From contig NC_065881.2 in assembly GCF_932274485.2 (NCBI RefSeq), positions 59,220,702 through 59,284,701 on the forward strand: a stretch of 64,000 nucleotides of DNA. Direction: 5' to 3'. Positions 47,186 through 58,519 of the stretch are shown here, in pieces. The stretch comes from Patella vulgata (Eukaryota > Mollusca > Gastropoda > Patellidae). Under the pieces are notes generated by a model. That model saw only the letters and a list, made by a program, of their open reading frames with translations. It made no database searches and was not told the DNA's origin. The first letter of the stretch is position 1; each line of letters begins with the position of its first letter. The translations under genes were made by a program, and so were the position numbers.

Positions 47186-47390
47186 AAAAGGGGTCTAGCG
47201 TCCCATTTTTCAGTTTCAGCACCGACTGGGCTAATGAAGACGAGAATATGCCATACAGTGAGATATAGGGTAGATTTTTGCCCAGACAGCGGTGCAACGG
47301 CCTACTCTTATTTCGAATTCCAACTGTCACGGGTTCTATTATGTGGGACCCCAAGACCCCCTGGTTAGCGAGCCACCGTGTTACTTAATG
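47186..47390 (-). mobile_element. SINE family A, partial
   Basis: AAGGGGTCTAGCGTCCCATT, CTGGGCTAATGAAGACG, CGAATTCCAACTGTCACGGG and TTAGCGAGCCACCGTGTTAC in order, with the middle deleted. Confidence 0.65.
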
Positions 47391-48605
47391 AGACACATTA
47401 AATGTCTCATAAATTATTAACTAGATATTTAATAACATGATATAACGACAATCAAATCTCGGGTGGCTGCGATTTTAAGTAGATTAGATCGGTTAGGCCA
47501 TTGAATGATTCAATTTAAAAATTGAGAAGCCAGGCTAAGAATCGAATGACTAGTACGGTGGTAACGATGAATGGTGAAAAATATACGTGCTTTTGAGCAA
47601 GATGTTGCCACATGTTGCTCTGGTCTATGTTACATCCGGCGTCTTTATTTATATTTCGGGTTGTACATTTATGAACTGTTCTAGCATTAGTAACGAATGA
47701 AATAAAAGATGGCAATGACTGGAAATGAGTACTTCTGGAGAACTTTCGATTCTGGTTAAAGGGCTCTTAAATATTGATTACAAGTCTTAATAAGAAATCA
47801 CAAATCCCCATCGGGCATCTTGATTAAAGTTATTGATGTTCCGTACTTATAAGTAGCTTCAAAACAAATTATGGAACCATTCAAATCAGATAAAGACCAA
47901 CGAGGGTGTTGCAATTACAAATTGTTTTGCAAACTTTTGACATGTAAATAAATTGAATAATTAATACACAATCATAAAATAAATTTGATTTAAGTCATTA
48001 TTTTCTTTTATTAAATATAATTTATTCAATGCGTTTTTGATAACTGACATAATATGCATATGTAAACTGGTTATTTATTGGATATAAGACCATGAACATT
48101 TGTATTGACCTTAAAACAGTTGAAAGTGGGTTTAAAAGCACAGATAATATGAATGTATGCAAAGTGATTTGTATATGTATTTTCTAATCAATTATGTTCG
48201 GCAAAATACCTGAACCAGCTATTACAAATTACTTCTCCATTGTTTTGTAGGGTAAATGTTTTTCTGTGTTCATTGCAAATGGCACACTAAACCATAGAAT
48301 ACACGACTCGTGTACTGATTTTAAAATTTTCACTATTAGGATCCAAATTTTTCAGGGCAAGATAACATATCGATTGAAATTCGTGTTTTAAATTCAAATA
48401 CTCTGGAAAAAACTGAGTTGGGTCTTTAGCTCCTTTAACGCTATAGAAGGACTACCTGAGAGTTTTCCAAATTACCGTTTGAACATCATTCCATTTCGTA
48501 CACAGCATATTATATCAAATCCAACATTTTAGAACAGTTTAGATAATATTATCTAGACCAGTGAACTGTGGTAAACGTCCTTATTTTAAACTCCGATAAA
48601 ATAAT
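47391..48605. other. Intergenic
   Basis: No gene. Repeat E lies inverted at 48240-48440 (GCAAATGGCACACTAAACCA, TTAGGATCCAAATTTTTCA). The rest is AT-rich and unassigned. Confidence 0.5.
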
Positions 48606-48900
48606 GAGAGAGAGAAATGGGGTTTAACGTCCACTCGACACAAACTAGGTCATTTCGGGACTAACACACGGTTCAGTTTTATTTCAATAATTCGCTTGCA
48701 AGTAGGGTTCTTTAGCAGTGGGAGGAAACGGGAGGACCCGGAGAAAACCCACGAGGTTGGACAGGCGACCCAACTCTTTGTCACGTACAACCGGGGAATC
48801 GATACCACGCCAGTTGACTCAATGACAGGCCCACCGGGGAATCGAACCCACGCCGGTTGACTCAATGACAGACCGTATGATACAGCGCGCACGTGCTAAC
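48606..48900 (-). mobile_element. SINE family B with a doubled head
   Basis: Full family B order in minus orientation. The B-box region (CCGGGGAATCGA-[TA]-[AC]-CCACGCC, then TTGACTCAATGACAG) occurs twice in a row, about 45 bases apart. Confidence 0.75.
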
Positions 48901-48953
48901 CGATAAAATAATGGACACAAGAAGATTAATTATTCTATAGTATGTGCCATTGG

Positions 48954-49353
48954 CTCATTTAAACATGCATTATGCAAGAACTAAATCTGCCTATTGCAGG
49001 TCTTTCTTTAGGCCTGAAATGTTTTCTAAAGTATTAATTAGACATTAATTAACTGATCCAGGCCTTAATCAACTCTCGATGGCATCAGATTTCTCCGATA
49101 TTAAATAGATTAGAATGGTTCAGCGATACTTGGATTTAATCAAATATGGAGGACCGAGACTCAGCTTCGATCAACCAGTGCGGTGGTTGAAATTATTGCA
49201 CACGCCTGTCAAACCTTCAAAGGCTAATATCTTCGCTTGCAATAGAGTAATTTGAATGAAATTTTCAAATTATTCATTTTACATCATCTACTTTCGAACT
49301 ATTATAGCAAAAATGGCTAGTTCTTTATCTAAATCTTACATAATGTATCTTTA
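48954..49353 (-). mobile_element. MITE family M, copy 5
   Basis: TTTAAACATGCATTATGCAA at one end and CTTACATAATGTATCTTTAA at the other, about 400 bp apart. The internal blocks are in reverse order relative to copy 1. Confidence 0.8.
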
Positions 49354-49448
49354 ATATAGAAGTTATTATTTAAGAGACTAATCTATAATATATAACCAAC
49401 TTACTCAATCTTAGAAACGAAGAAAACTTCTTTGTATTCTTTTCAAAG

Positions 49449-49600
49449 CAGGTGAAACGGAAACCCAAACAACACAAGAGTTACAGAAAAATCTGCCTTG
49501 TTTTAGACACAAACTTCTAGGCATGTGAAACAGAAATCCAAACAACACAGGAGCTTCGAGTTCCAGAAAAATCTGCGTTGTTTCCTCACATACTAGCCTT
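49449..49600. repeat. Two ~75-bp direct repeats
   Basis: GGTGAAACGGAAACCCAAAC and ATGTGAAACAGAAATCCAAA each lead to CAACACA-[AG]-GAG... and CAGAAAAATCTGC-[CG]-TTGTTT. A minus-strand donor (GA|GTAAGTTGG) at about 49408 follows, so this could be a non-coding 5' exon of the GPCR, but that is a guess. Confidence 0.5.
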
Positions 49601-49649
49601 TATATAACACCGAGTTCAAACACTGTTATAAAAGCACCAGAAATATAAA

Positions 49650-51480
49650 TACATATCACATATGAAACATTATTGTCTGCTGGTTTGATTTACATATTAT
49701 CCCAATGTGCCGTGGGTCCTATAAATCAATTCCAAGCTATGAGAGATAAAGCAGAATTGTAAACCGTTGGGGTTATTGTCGTAGTCACTAGTCACGAGTT
49801 TACAACATATAACTATACTGGTCAACAAAATGAATTCAGTATATTAACACAACTTCATGGATTTACCAGTCTACGTCTGATTTTATTAAATACAAAGTAT
49901 CTTTATCAAGCAATGATCAAAAAAGTTGCTAACATGCAGATAGTATAAACTTGAGTCGTTCCATTCAATTCAACATTAAACCAACCTAACTTTGTAATTA
50001 ATAGACCTTTTTTTTGTTCAAAGGCTTATCGTGTTTTGATCCCTATTTGAAAACTACATAAAGCCTTTTAATTTTACTTGGCCTTTTACTACAATTCATA
50101 AAAATGGTTATTTATTAATGTGTATTCCTTCAATGTATCTACATTGACATTTCTTGTACTTGTAGCACATAGCCGAGCATGACTCACTCCAGTATTATGC
50201 AACGTTTAGGAAATATTCGGTTGCTTCCCTTATTTTGAATGAAGTCGGTATGCACACTGATCAGCAGTAAATATTCGCTAGGCCGCGACAATCACTGATA
50301 AGGATGACATCGATGCGACTTAATAAACCACAAATATTAACTTTTTTCCTCCGACAAATTAAATTCTAAAACATTTTTTTTATGTATTAGAAAAATAAAT
50401 AAAGACGTTTGGCGTATTTGTAGGTAAAAAATATTTCCTATTTAGTGTAAATGGGTATTAAAATGAGTAAAAGGCTCCATTCCGCCCGAACCAGTAATGT
50501 CTTATGTAAAAAAATGCACGCGCCATTAAGCCAATGATTGACGCCGCGTGATGAGAAATCACGTGTTGAAGGTAGTCATCTTTTACAGAGATATTAGAAT
50601 ACTTTCGTAATCCTCTGTAAAACAGATTAGAAGACTTTCCTAATCCTCTGTGAAACAGATTGGTCGGTATGACTACAGGGCTAAATCTATTTGTTAAGGC
50701 CAGCTCAATTTTTGTCAAGGTCGCTGAGATGTAAATAAGGCTAGGGCACGTGATTGTTGGCGAGATTGTAGGTCAGGGTTAGGGTTTGGATTAGCGGTAG
50801 CCGTTTATGACAACAGACCATAGATTGTACAACGCAATGGACGCTTACGACGAACCATCTGAATTATTAACTTAATTTTTTCTTTTTTATGTCTTTGTAG
50901 TTTGTCTTGTCCACAGGTTTGTTTTGCCGGTTTTATTTGTATGTAATGTTGACACTATATGCTCATTACCTTTTGAGGAGTCAAATTGACTAATATAGTA
51001 TAATACAAATAAACTTTTTGCATAATTGGAAGGAAAGTTCTGTGTTATTAACATTGACAAGCAGTCCTGAAACCGCTAAAATTATCTACGACGACACCAT
51101 AACATTTCTTGTGGTCTCTTTTGTCATATGGACATAAGGTACATAGTTATATCATGGGATATGTAAATTTTATAATGACTTATCTATAAAATTATTTTGT
51201 TGTTTATTTCTTGTCATGTCTGTGTAATTTACCTTATCCATCGGTTTGTCTTGTCGGTTTCACGTGTAGTGCAGTTCCCTTGCACTTACTATCTAAGTGT
51301 CAATTAATCTGGTACTAATTATGTCTTTGTCGAAATTCGTTGTTTCCCGTAACAGCCATAGAGGAAATTGCTGCATAGAATAAGATTCCGTACGACTATG
51401 CCATGCCAACATGTGTTTCACTGTCTGTACAACAGCATCAAAAAATCCACAAGAACCGTTGCTAAGATAATAAACAATCT
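49650..51480. other. Intergenic
   Basis: No gene. Two ~30-base direct repeats at 50590-50660 (ACTTTCGTAATCCTCTGT and ACTTTCCTAATCCTCTGT) and two similar blocks with TTGTCTTGTC-x-GGTTT at 50900 and 51220. Confidence 0.45.
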
Positions 51481-51489
51481 ATGCCACAT

Positions 51490-51632
51490 CTTGTCAAAAT
51501 TTTAAACAGTGATAACTTCGCTCAAAATAAAGTAATTTCAATGAAATTTTCAATATATTCATTGTGCATTATTTGTTTTTGAACTATTATAGCAAGAACG
51601 ACCATCTCTTTATCGAAGTCTTAAATAATGCA
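51490..51632 (-). repeat. MITE family M end fragment
   Basis: GATAACTTCGCTC, AATGAAATTTTCAATATATTC and GAACTATTATAGCAAGAACG match the end portion of family M. It abuts the long palindrome. Confidence 0.55.
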
Positions 51633-51819
51633 TCTTTAATATATAGAGGATATTTGTCGTTTTAGAGTGAATAACATATTTTATTTCATCGAGAAGCAAG
51701 AAAACTTATATTTTCACGAATGCGTAGCATGAGTGAAAATATAAACGTTTTCTTGCTTAGAGATGAAATAAAATATGTTATTCACTCTAAAACGACAAAT
51801 ATCCTCTATATATTAAAGA
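51633..51819. repeat. Long palindrome, 85-87-bp arms, 15-bp spacer
   Basis: Left arm 51633-51717 (TCTTTAATATATAGAGGATA onward) and right arm 51733-51819 are reverse complements except for a three-base mismatch patch and a two-base length difference. The spacer GAATGCGTAGCATGA is itself partly palindromic. DNA or RNA would fold into one near-perfect hairpin. Confidence 0.93.
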
Positions 51820-52274
51820 CTTCGACAGCATTACATGATGTCCTTTCTAAGAAAACATTGCCGGGGCAATGATATTGCTACATCATGTACGTCATATACT
51901 ACAATATAAAGGTAAATCTTGAAACATGATCTTGTTGACGTCACCCCAAGAATACAGGTCGCGTGTTATCGGTAATATTGAATTGGGAAACGTTTCGGAA
52001 ACTAATAAACTATAACACATACTTATGGAAACTATATATTATTACTGGCTGTTTATTGGGAATATTCGTATTACTGTCAATCACTATTCACAATTTAAGT
52101 AAAAACAATTATGAAAGTATTGAAAGCAGTGTGTGGGTTTGGTTATTTGTAAAATGAATAACTAAGGAAAAAATCATTGGACATTGGGATCGTCCTCCTC
52201 TGGAGATGGAACACAATGAACAGCTTATATTGAAAGTTTTATCGAAATCTGTTCACTAGAAGTAATTATTGCGA

Positions 52275-52525
52275 GGGGGGGGGGGGATGGGGTTTAACGT
52301 TCACTCGACACAAACCAGGTCATTTCGGGACTAACATATTGTATCATTTTATATCAATAATTCGCTTGCGCGTAGGGGTTTTTAGCAGTGGGAGGAAACC
52401 GGAGGACCCGGAGAAAACTCACGAAGTTGGACAGGCGACCCTTCTCCTTGTCACGTACTACCCGGGAATCGAAACCACGCCAGTTGACTCAATGACAGAC
52501 CTTATGATTCAACACGCACGTGCCA
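52275..52525 (-). mobile_element. SINE family B
   Basis: Full order from GATGGGGTTTAACGTTCACT to ATTCAACACGCACGTGCC, next to a G run (52276-52285). Confidence 0.75.
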
Positions 52526-52526
52526 G

Positions 52527-53274
52527 TTTTTGGTGTAGATTATGAATTTAGCATCACACTCATTGTCCAATGCATACTGTTCGCGCCAGCAGGTGGTAAA
52601 ATGTGGAACAAATGAACTATTCACTTTTATTTTCAGGATTTTCACAGCCTCTGGCAAAGTCACTATTGTATACACAAACTCCAACATTGGCATAGTTAAT
52701 GTCAATTTGTCTTATATCAATTTACAAAAGATTCTAAGTCGATGGGATATATACTTTTCCAACTATTCAGTCTCGAAATTCAATGCCCACTGAAAACATA
52801 CAAAATATACCCATTTCACCTTCAATTTTGGCCATGTGGGACAGAGATTCAAATTCTGAAAAAGTTTGATAATAAAACTTGAATTACCCTACTATAACAT
52901 AATTATATTAAAGCCCATCTTGAGTATTTGATGGCTTATTATGTTTAATTGGCACTTGAAATCTGTGCGGTGATGAAGTTTTAATGGCTGTTATAATTTT
53001 AAAATAACTTCTAAATGACTTCTAGCTTGTCTATTTAGAGTGTTTTTTTGCCTAGATTACAAATATGTAATAAAACTTTTTCAAACAGTTATCAAACTTT
53101 TTCAGAATTTTAAATTGATAAAAGACAAACTGCAATAGTGACTTTGCGTGTGGCTGTGGAAATCCGGGGAAAAAAGTGAATAGTTTATTTGTTCCACATT
53201 TTGCCACCTGGTTGCACGAACTGTGTGAATCACACATTGCGTGTGATGCTAAATTCATAATCTGCACCAAAAGT
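52527..53274. mobile_element. Foldback element with ~150-bp imperfect inverted arms
   Basis: Arms at 52527-52675 and 53118-53274 share GATTATGAATTTAGCATCAC, CAGGTGG-[TC]-AAAATGTGGAAC and CACAGCC...GCAAAGTCACTATTG in opposite orientation. An inner pair, TTCTGAAAAAGTTTGATAA, lies at about 52856 and 53092. The loop has no coding signal. The left arm begins just after a SINE. Confidence 0.75.
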
Positions 53275-53664
53275 TGTCTTAGATTACAAAGTTAGAGAGT
53301 TCTACTCCTATTAAAAACGTGAGTTTAAAACGCCTGAAAAACTGAAAAAAATTACTGAATTAATGATCCGTTTCAGTACTCTAATTTCAAATGGCCATAT
53401 CTCAGCGAATGTTCGACCTAGAGACGTATAATTTTGGATTTCTTAGATTAAGTCCATGTACTATAACATATATTTTTTTATCATTTTTTTGGAGAGGGTC
53501 ATGTTCCCAACTTTCCGAAGTTTGGCACAATTGACATAGAATGACCCATAATGACCCACTTTTGTGAAAATCGATGCAGGTCATTGACATGCTAAAGTTT
53601 TTAAGGTTTGCAGGACTACCAGTATGTTCGTTTCTTTAATTAAAGGCTCAATACCACCCTTGTT

Positions 53665-53873
53665 GTAACTGAATAATATGTCCCAATCTTTATTCTGTTC
53701 AACAAATTGTACTATTTTACAATATTCCAATTAATTGATGATACAAATTTCATCTTAACACACCTAATTGTAACTGAATAATATGTCCCAATCTTTATTC
53801 TGTTCAACAAATTGTACTATTTTACAATATTCCAATTAATTGATGATACAAATTTCATCTTAACACACCTAAT
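53665..53873. repeat. 105-bp direct duplication
   Basis: GTAACTGAATAATATGTCCC begins both 53665 and 53770. The two units run to TTCATCTTAACACACCTAAT with no difference that I can see. Confidence 0.9.
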
Positions 53874-53879
53874 TTAAAA

Positions 53880-55600
53880 AAATTGGAAAAATTCAACTAA
53901 ATGATTTGAAAAGCCTGACGTAAAGCTCTTCAAATGTTACTTGGATTTAAAAATATTTTTGAACCCTCTGGACAAATAAAATAGGATTATTTACACAACA
54001 GGTAGGACACTAGCACATCTAGTATTAGAATAGGGCTATTTTTTATTTTCTGGAGCTGTCAACCCAGCAAGAGTGTTATTGTCCCTTTAATCGATCCCGT
54101 CTAGTAAATTATTCCATAAAACTAAAGTCAATCTAGAATTCCACTTTCCAACAAATGTGCCATTAAACTACATATTATATAGACACGTGTTTCTTTGAAA
54201 ACATCTACACGTGATTGATGTTATCGTACGGTCATCATTGATGTACATCGTTAACTAGCAAGGGTTCTATTTAAATGATAGATTACTATAGGTGTGATTA
54301 ATAACGAATACTGTTTAATCTAAATCTTTGTCACAGTCTAAAATAAACAGTACTTTTAGTATAGATAACGTCAATGTTCGCGATTTATATAACCACGTCA
54401 TTAATATTTCTGGTCTTAATGGCTTAGTTTTATCCGGGTAATTTTTGCAATATAACAGATATGTTTTTTTTATCTAGATAAAAATATTTACAATGGACGC
54501 TGGTGGTGGTCATGGGGCAATAAAACCACAGACTTTCATGAACCATATAATTCAAACGTTTTTGTCCACTTTACACCCCCCCCCCCAAAAAAAAACCAAA
54601 AAAAACAAAAAAAAAACCCACCCTCAAAACAAGCTGGACTAATAATATCCTAATCAAATCTACACTGCTTCATCGAGTCGCTTCATTACAAATGGCGCTC
54701 GAAAGATTCGTGTGCCAATTTTTAGATTTTCGTTTTGTCTGAAATATTGGATATCAGAAGCCCAATCTGATTAAAACACAGATCTTATTTCGTTTCGTTT
54801 TTTATCGTTCAAAATTTTGTTTTACTACACAAGGATCTGGAAGAGTTGTTATATTGCTTGCGTTCTGGATGATGTGAGGGATTAACCAATTAAACGGTCT
54901 GTTACGGCGAGTTTTTGGCATGAGATGCACGTATCTTTGGTTAATCAATTAGTGTCTGACGTCATAGGATCAAAAGTCGCTCTGGCGCGACTTCCACTAC
55001 AACTGGCCAGATCTTCATGTAAGTGTAGGCCATCGAAAGTATAAATAAACAAAACGAAATATAGATCTGTATTTTAATCAAATTGTCAGAAGCCTATCTT
55101 TTCACGGTAAGATACCAACATTATTGTTGATTTATATTGACCAATGCGTCATGTTTGCAATGTCGAAGACTCGATGATATTGAGTTAGATACCAGCCTCC
55201 TTTAAGGGGTGGCATTTGTACGAAAGAGCTTTATTTAACATCCGCATCCACCGACCATGGTCGTCCATGTTTGTCTATTTATAGCAGTTATCTCTTCTTG
55301 CCACCCCACCCCTCCCCTTTCATAGCTTTTTGCTGACTTCTTTTGTCTAGAATTGAAGAAAGGTGTTTGAATTTCCATTTTTTACCAATGTTCATAATTT
55401 TAGGCGGAATGATCAGAAAGTAAACAAACGTGGATCAGAGAAATCGCGTACAAAAATGACTGGACGATGAATGCAATCGAAATGGTCAACCCCTTTCAAT
55501 ATTTTTATGAGATAATTATGAAAAAAAAACTGAATCATTACGCTGGATACGATAGCAGACACAGTCTGGTCTCGGTCACTCCAGCCTAAATTGTCAATGC
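53880..55600. other. Intergenic with one inverted-repeat element
   Basis: No gene. About 54760-55095 has ~50-base inverted ends (TCTGATTAAAACACAGATCT and AGATCTGTATTTTAATCAAA) and looks like a MITE. A C/A-rich low-complexity run lies at 54574-54622. Confidence 0.5.
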
Positions 55601-55685
55601 TGTGTATACAAAGAATATTGCCGTTTTCTTGAAAATTAACGATATGAACAGTTAGGGTGCGTACGATATTAGGCAGCTGGCAATC

Positions 55686-56085
55686 AGGCCCGGAGCCAGC
55701 TGACTGCGGAGGGGCAGATAACTATTTATTGGAGGCATGGATCTCTCTCCGAAAATTGGCCGGCCGCAAACGCGTTTTCCAGTCCAGAACTCTGACAAAG
55801 TTGTATATAACTCAAACAGTATCACCACAAATTTCACCATAGGCTTGACTGGGTGTGCTGCCCACCAAACAAGATCAACAAAGTTTCCAGGTCAAGACAG
55901 GAACGCTAAGAGAACTAGATTCCTCTTCCGACGATACGTCATTAATCGTCTAACAATCTTTACGAGAAGCGGCCCAAATTGACACCCGTCCCTTGGTGTG
56001 ACTAAGTGTCGGGTGCCACGCCCCCAAGTCAATACTCCATATGCTGATCCCTCACTGCTGTCTATTACAAGCAGTCACAACCAGT
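55686..56085 (+). repeat. Dispersed repeat F, copy 2
   Basis: GGCCCGGAGCCAGCTGACTG, CCGAAAATTGGCCGGCCGCA, AACGCGTTTTCCAGTCCAGA and AAGTCAATACTCCATATGCT match the order in 15896-16270. Confidence 0.65.
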
Positions 56086-56089
56086 CGTA

Positions 56090-57940
56090 TTCAACTCTCA
56101 GAAGTCGTCCATAAGACATCGGAATAAAATATATCAAAGTTAGATCAACCAAGATTTTTAAACTTTTATCTTTGCAGACCATATGGATAATAACAATAAC
56201 TTTTCTTTTAGATTGTGAGACTGCCGTTTCGCAGTCTTTGGGAATATATTTCTTGTTTCTAGTAGCTCAATGGTATAATTTTATTTAGTCTCTTGTAAAC
56301 AGAATAATTAAGCTAGTCGTAATGCTCGTCCTTTTCCAAGTGAATTGGGAAAGAACTTGTGTAGGCTTTGCATGTTTTTCAATCCTTTTCAAATGAATAA
56401 AATATTGTTTAAACTAAATTAATAGATCGGTAACACGAACGTCTCCCTTAAATAGTCTTTCAAGTATAAATGATTCATCAAGCTGAAATAAATAATCCAA
56501 AAAGAATATGCAGAAAGCTTGTGTCCGTTATTGTATCTTATATCAAACCATGTTTTATGTTCCCGTACATAAGAGTCCCTGAAACGCCATTTACTGGACT
56601 TTTGGGAAACTGTTGCAGAATTCTGATCGTCAGAAAACACTTATAACATGAGTAAAATACGTTTTAATTTCTACTGAGATTGAATATGCAACAAGTAAAA
56701 TTTCTTAATTTCAATAGATCGACTTCACATTTCATAATTTAAAAATGTTTTCCGTATTTCTGAAACAAATTCACCTTCTCTTTTACCAGTCCTAAAGATA
56801 AAACTATATATCCGATAACCTCTTACCAACTGTTCGACTAATATTATTCGTATGACAATCAAGAATATATTTTGAAATAATAAAATCTTCGTAACAGAAA
56901 AAAACTCTCTCAATTATTTAGACCAACATTCTCATAACAGGGAATTTTATACTAATTTTGACTAGGTTATTTTATACTAACTATAGCGTTGCAATTTCAG
57001 TGCACGGATTCACACATATACATATATTAAGCATTCAGGATTTTCCCTTCTATTTTGGCATTGACTATTTACCTCATTAATTCATTTAGTCTGAGACGGA
57101 CTGCAGTGAGCACTTATTTTGAGATCCAATATTTGTTTTCCCTCGGGGGGGGGGGGGAACATTTCAAAGACCAAAATACTCTCAATAGAATAACAGTGAA
57201 AAACATTTCTCAAACATGACAAGTTGACAAGGTTATTTTATAATATAGTTTTGTGTGAAGTATACAATTTAGGTGCACGGATTCACGCAAATACATTATT
57301 TGGGATTTTTCCCTTCAATTTTAGCATTGTTTGTTTACGTCATTAATTCATAATTTTGCGACCGACTGCACTTATTTTGCGACCGACTATTTTTTCCCTG
57401 TATCTCTCTCGCCCCAACCCCCACTCCACCACCACCAATTTACGCCCCTGGTTCCCCGTCATTATCATTTTATGTAATCTGCTCCTAACGTTAAATCTTA
57501 CCTTAGCTGAAACGGTAATCTAACTACTATCCTATAATCAGGCTTCTTTCCGCTTTCATTAGCCCAGTTAGAGCAGGTTCTCATAATTTTTATATTTATG
57601 CAATAAAGATAGCAAAATCTAGATAGTTTTTAAAATGTGAAATCGACATTTCTTGAAAACCTACCTGTTATTCACGACCTTTGTTCCAATGTGCTGCATG
57701 CACCACACAGCAGACTATGTTGTCTCTTCTAAACCGTCTTGTAAGCTGCCTGTACTGTTACTACAAAGGATCATTTAGCATTTATAGACTTTTTATTTAA
57801 TTTTCATTCAAGGTCAGTTAGTATTTAGCGAAAAATCTGTAATATGTAAAGACGTGCCTGTTACATACATAAAGGGAGATAAATCATACTTATTTTTTTG
57901 GACTCAGACTAGCAAACTTCTCAACGTTCAATATTAAATA
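56090..57940. other. Intergenic
   Basis: No gene assigned. Two related ~130-base stretches carry GTGCACGGATTCACNCA and GGGA/GGATTTTTCCCTTC at 57000 and 57270, and a G run lies at 57146-57158. A minus-strand frame at 56419-56640 looks mildly protein-like but has no recognisable family. Confidence 0.4.
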
Positions 57941-57948
57941 TACTAATA

Positions 57949-58515
57949 TACGCTTCAAAAAAAGTAGGGGATATTGAAATGCAAATACCTATATGCAGGT
58001 TGTGAAATGATAATAGTCAAGGACAGCTGACATGCTTTGAGAGTATGTTCACAGATGAAGAACTTATCGCCCCAACAGAACCACTGAGCTGCACATGCGA
58101 CACGCAATAGCGCTTGATGAAAACTGCCGCTTGCTGGTTTATCTTATCCATGTTTGCTTTCCTATCGGTTCTTGCATAAGAACTGCAAGAATTGGCCGTG
58201 GCAATGCAAGACGAGTGGGTCAGACTGCCCCAAATCGTGACTGGACGGTTGATTAGGAGCATGCCACGACGAATTGCTGAATGTCTGAGGATTGGTGGAC
58301 CAATTACTCATCATTAAGACAAACATCAAAAACGTCCATTTTCACTTTTGACAGTGTATCTCTTTGCGAGTGAAATGGGGCCGTCAAATAAGCCGCCTAT
58401 ATGTGTAGGCAATTGGCCTGTTATTAACATACACTGGTTACCTCTAATAAAAACAGCTGTGCATTTCCGCAGTTTTGTATTGTTTCTGAATATCCCCTAC
58501 TTTTTTTGAAGAGTA
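57949..58515 (+). mobile_element. Deleted Tc1-type element related to 34899-36429
   Basis: 567 bp, flanked by TA (57947-57948, 58516-58517). Its ends share CTTCAAAAAAAGTAGGGGAT with each other and CAAAAAAAGTAGGGGATATT with the intact element, but the outermost eight bases and the inside differ. Only the end of a transposase remains, so it would need a transposase from elsewhere to move. Confidence 0.9.
58183..58317 (+). pseudogene. Tc1 transposase C-terminal remnant
   Basis: Reads LQELAVAMQDEWVRLPQIVT and GRLIRSMPRRIAECLRIGG, then stop. The intact element has VQELAAALQQEWDNL and RRLIRSMPRRINACL at the same place. All catalytic residues are absent. Confidence 0.88.
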
Positions 58516-58519
58516 TATT

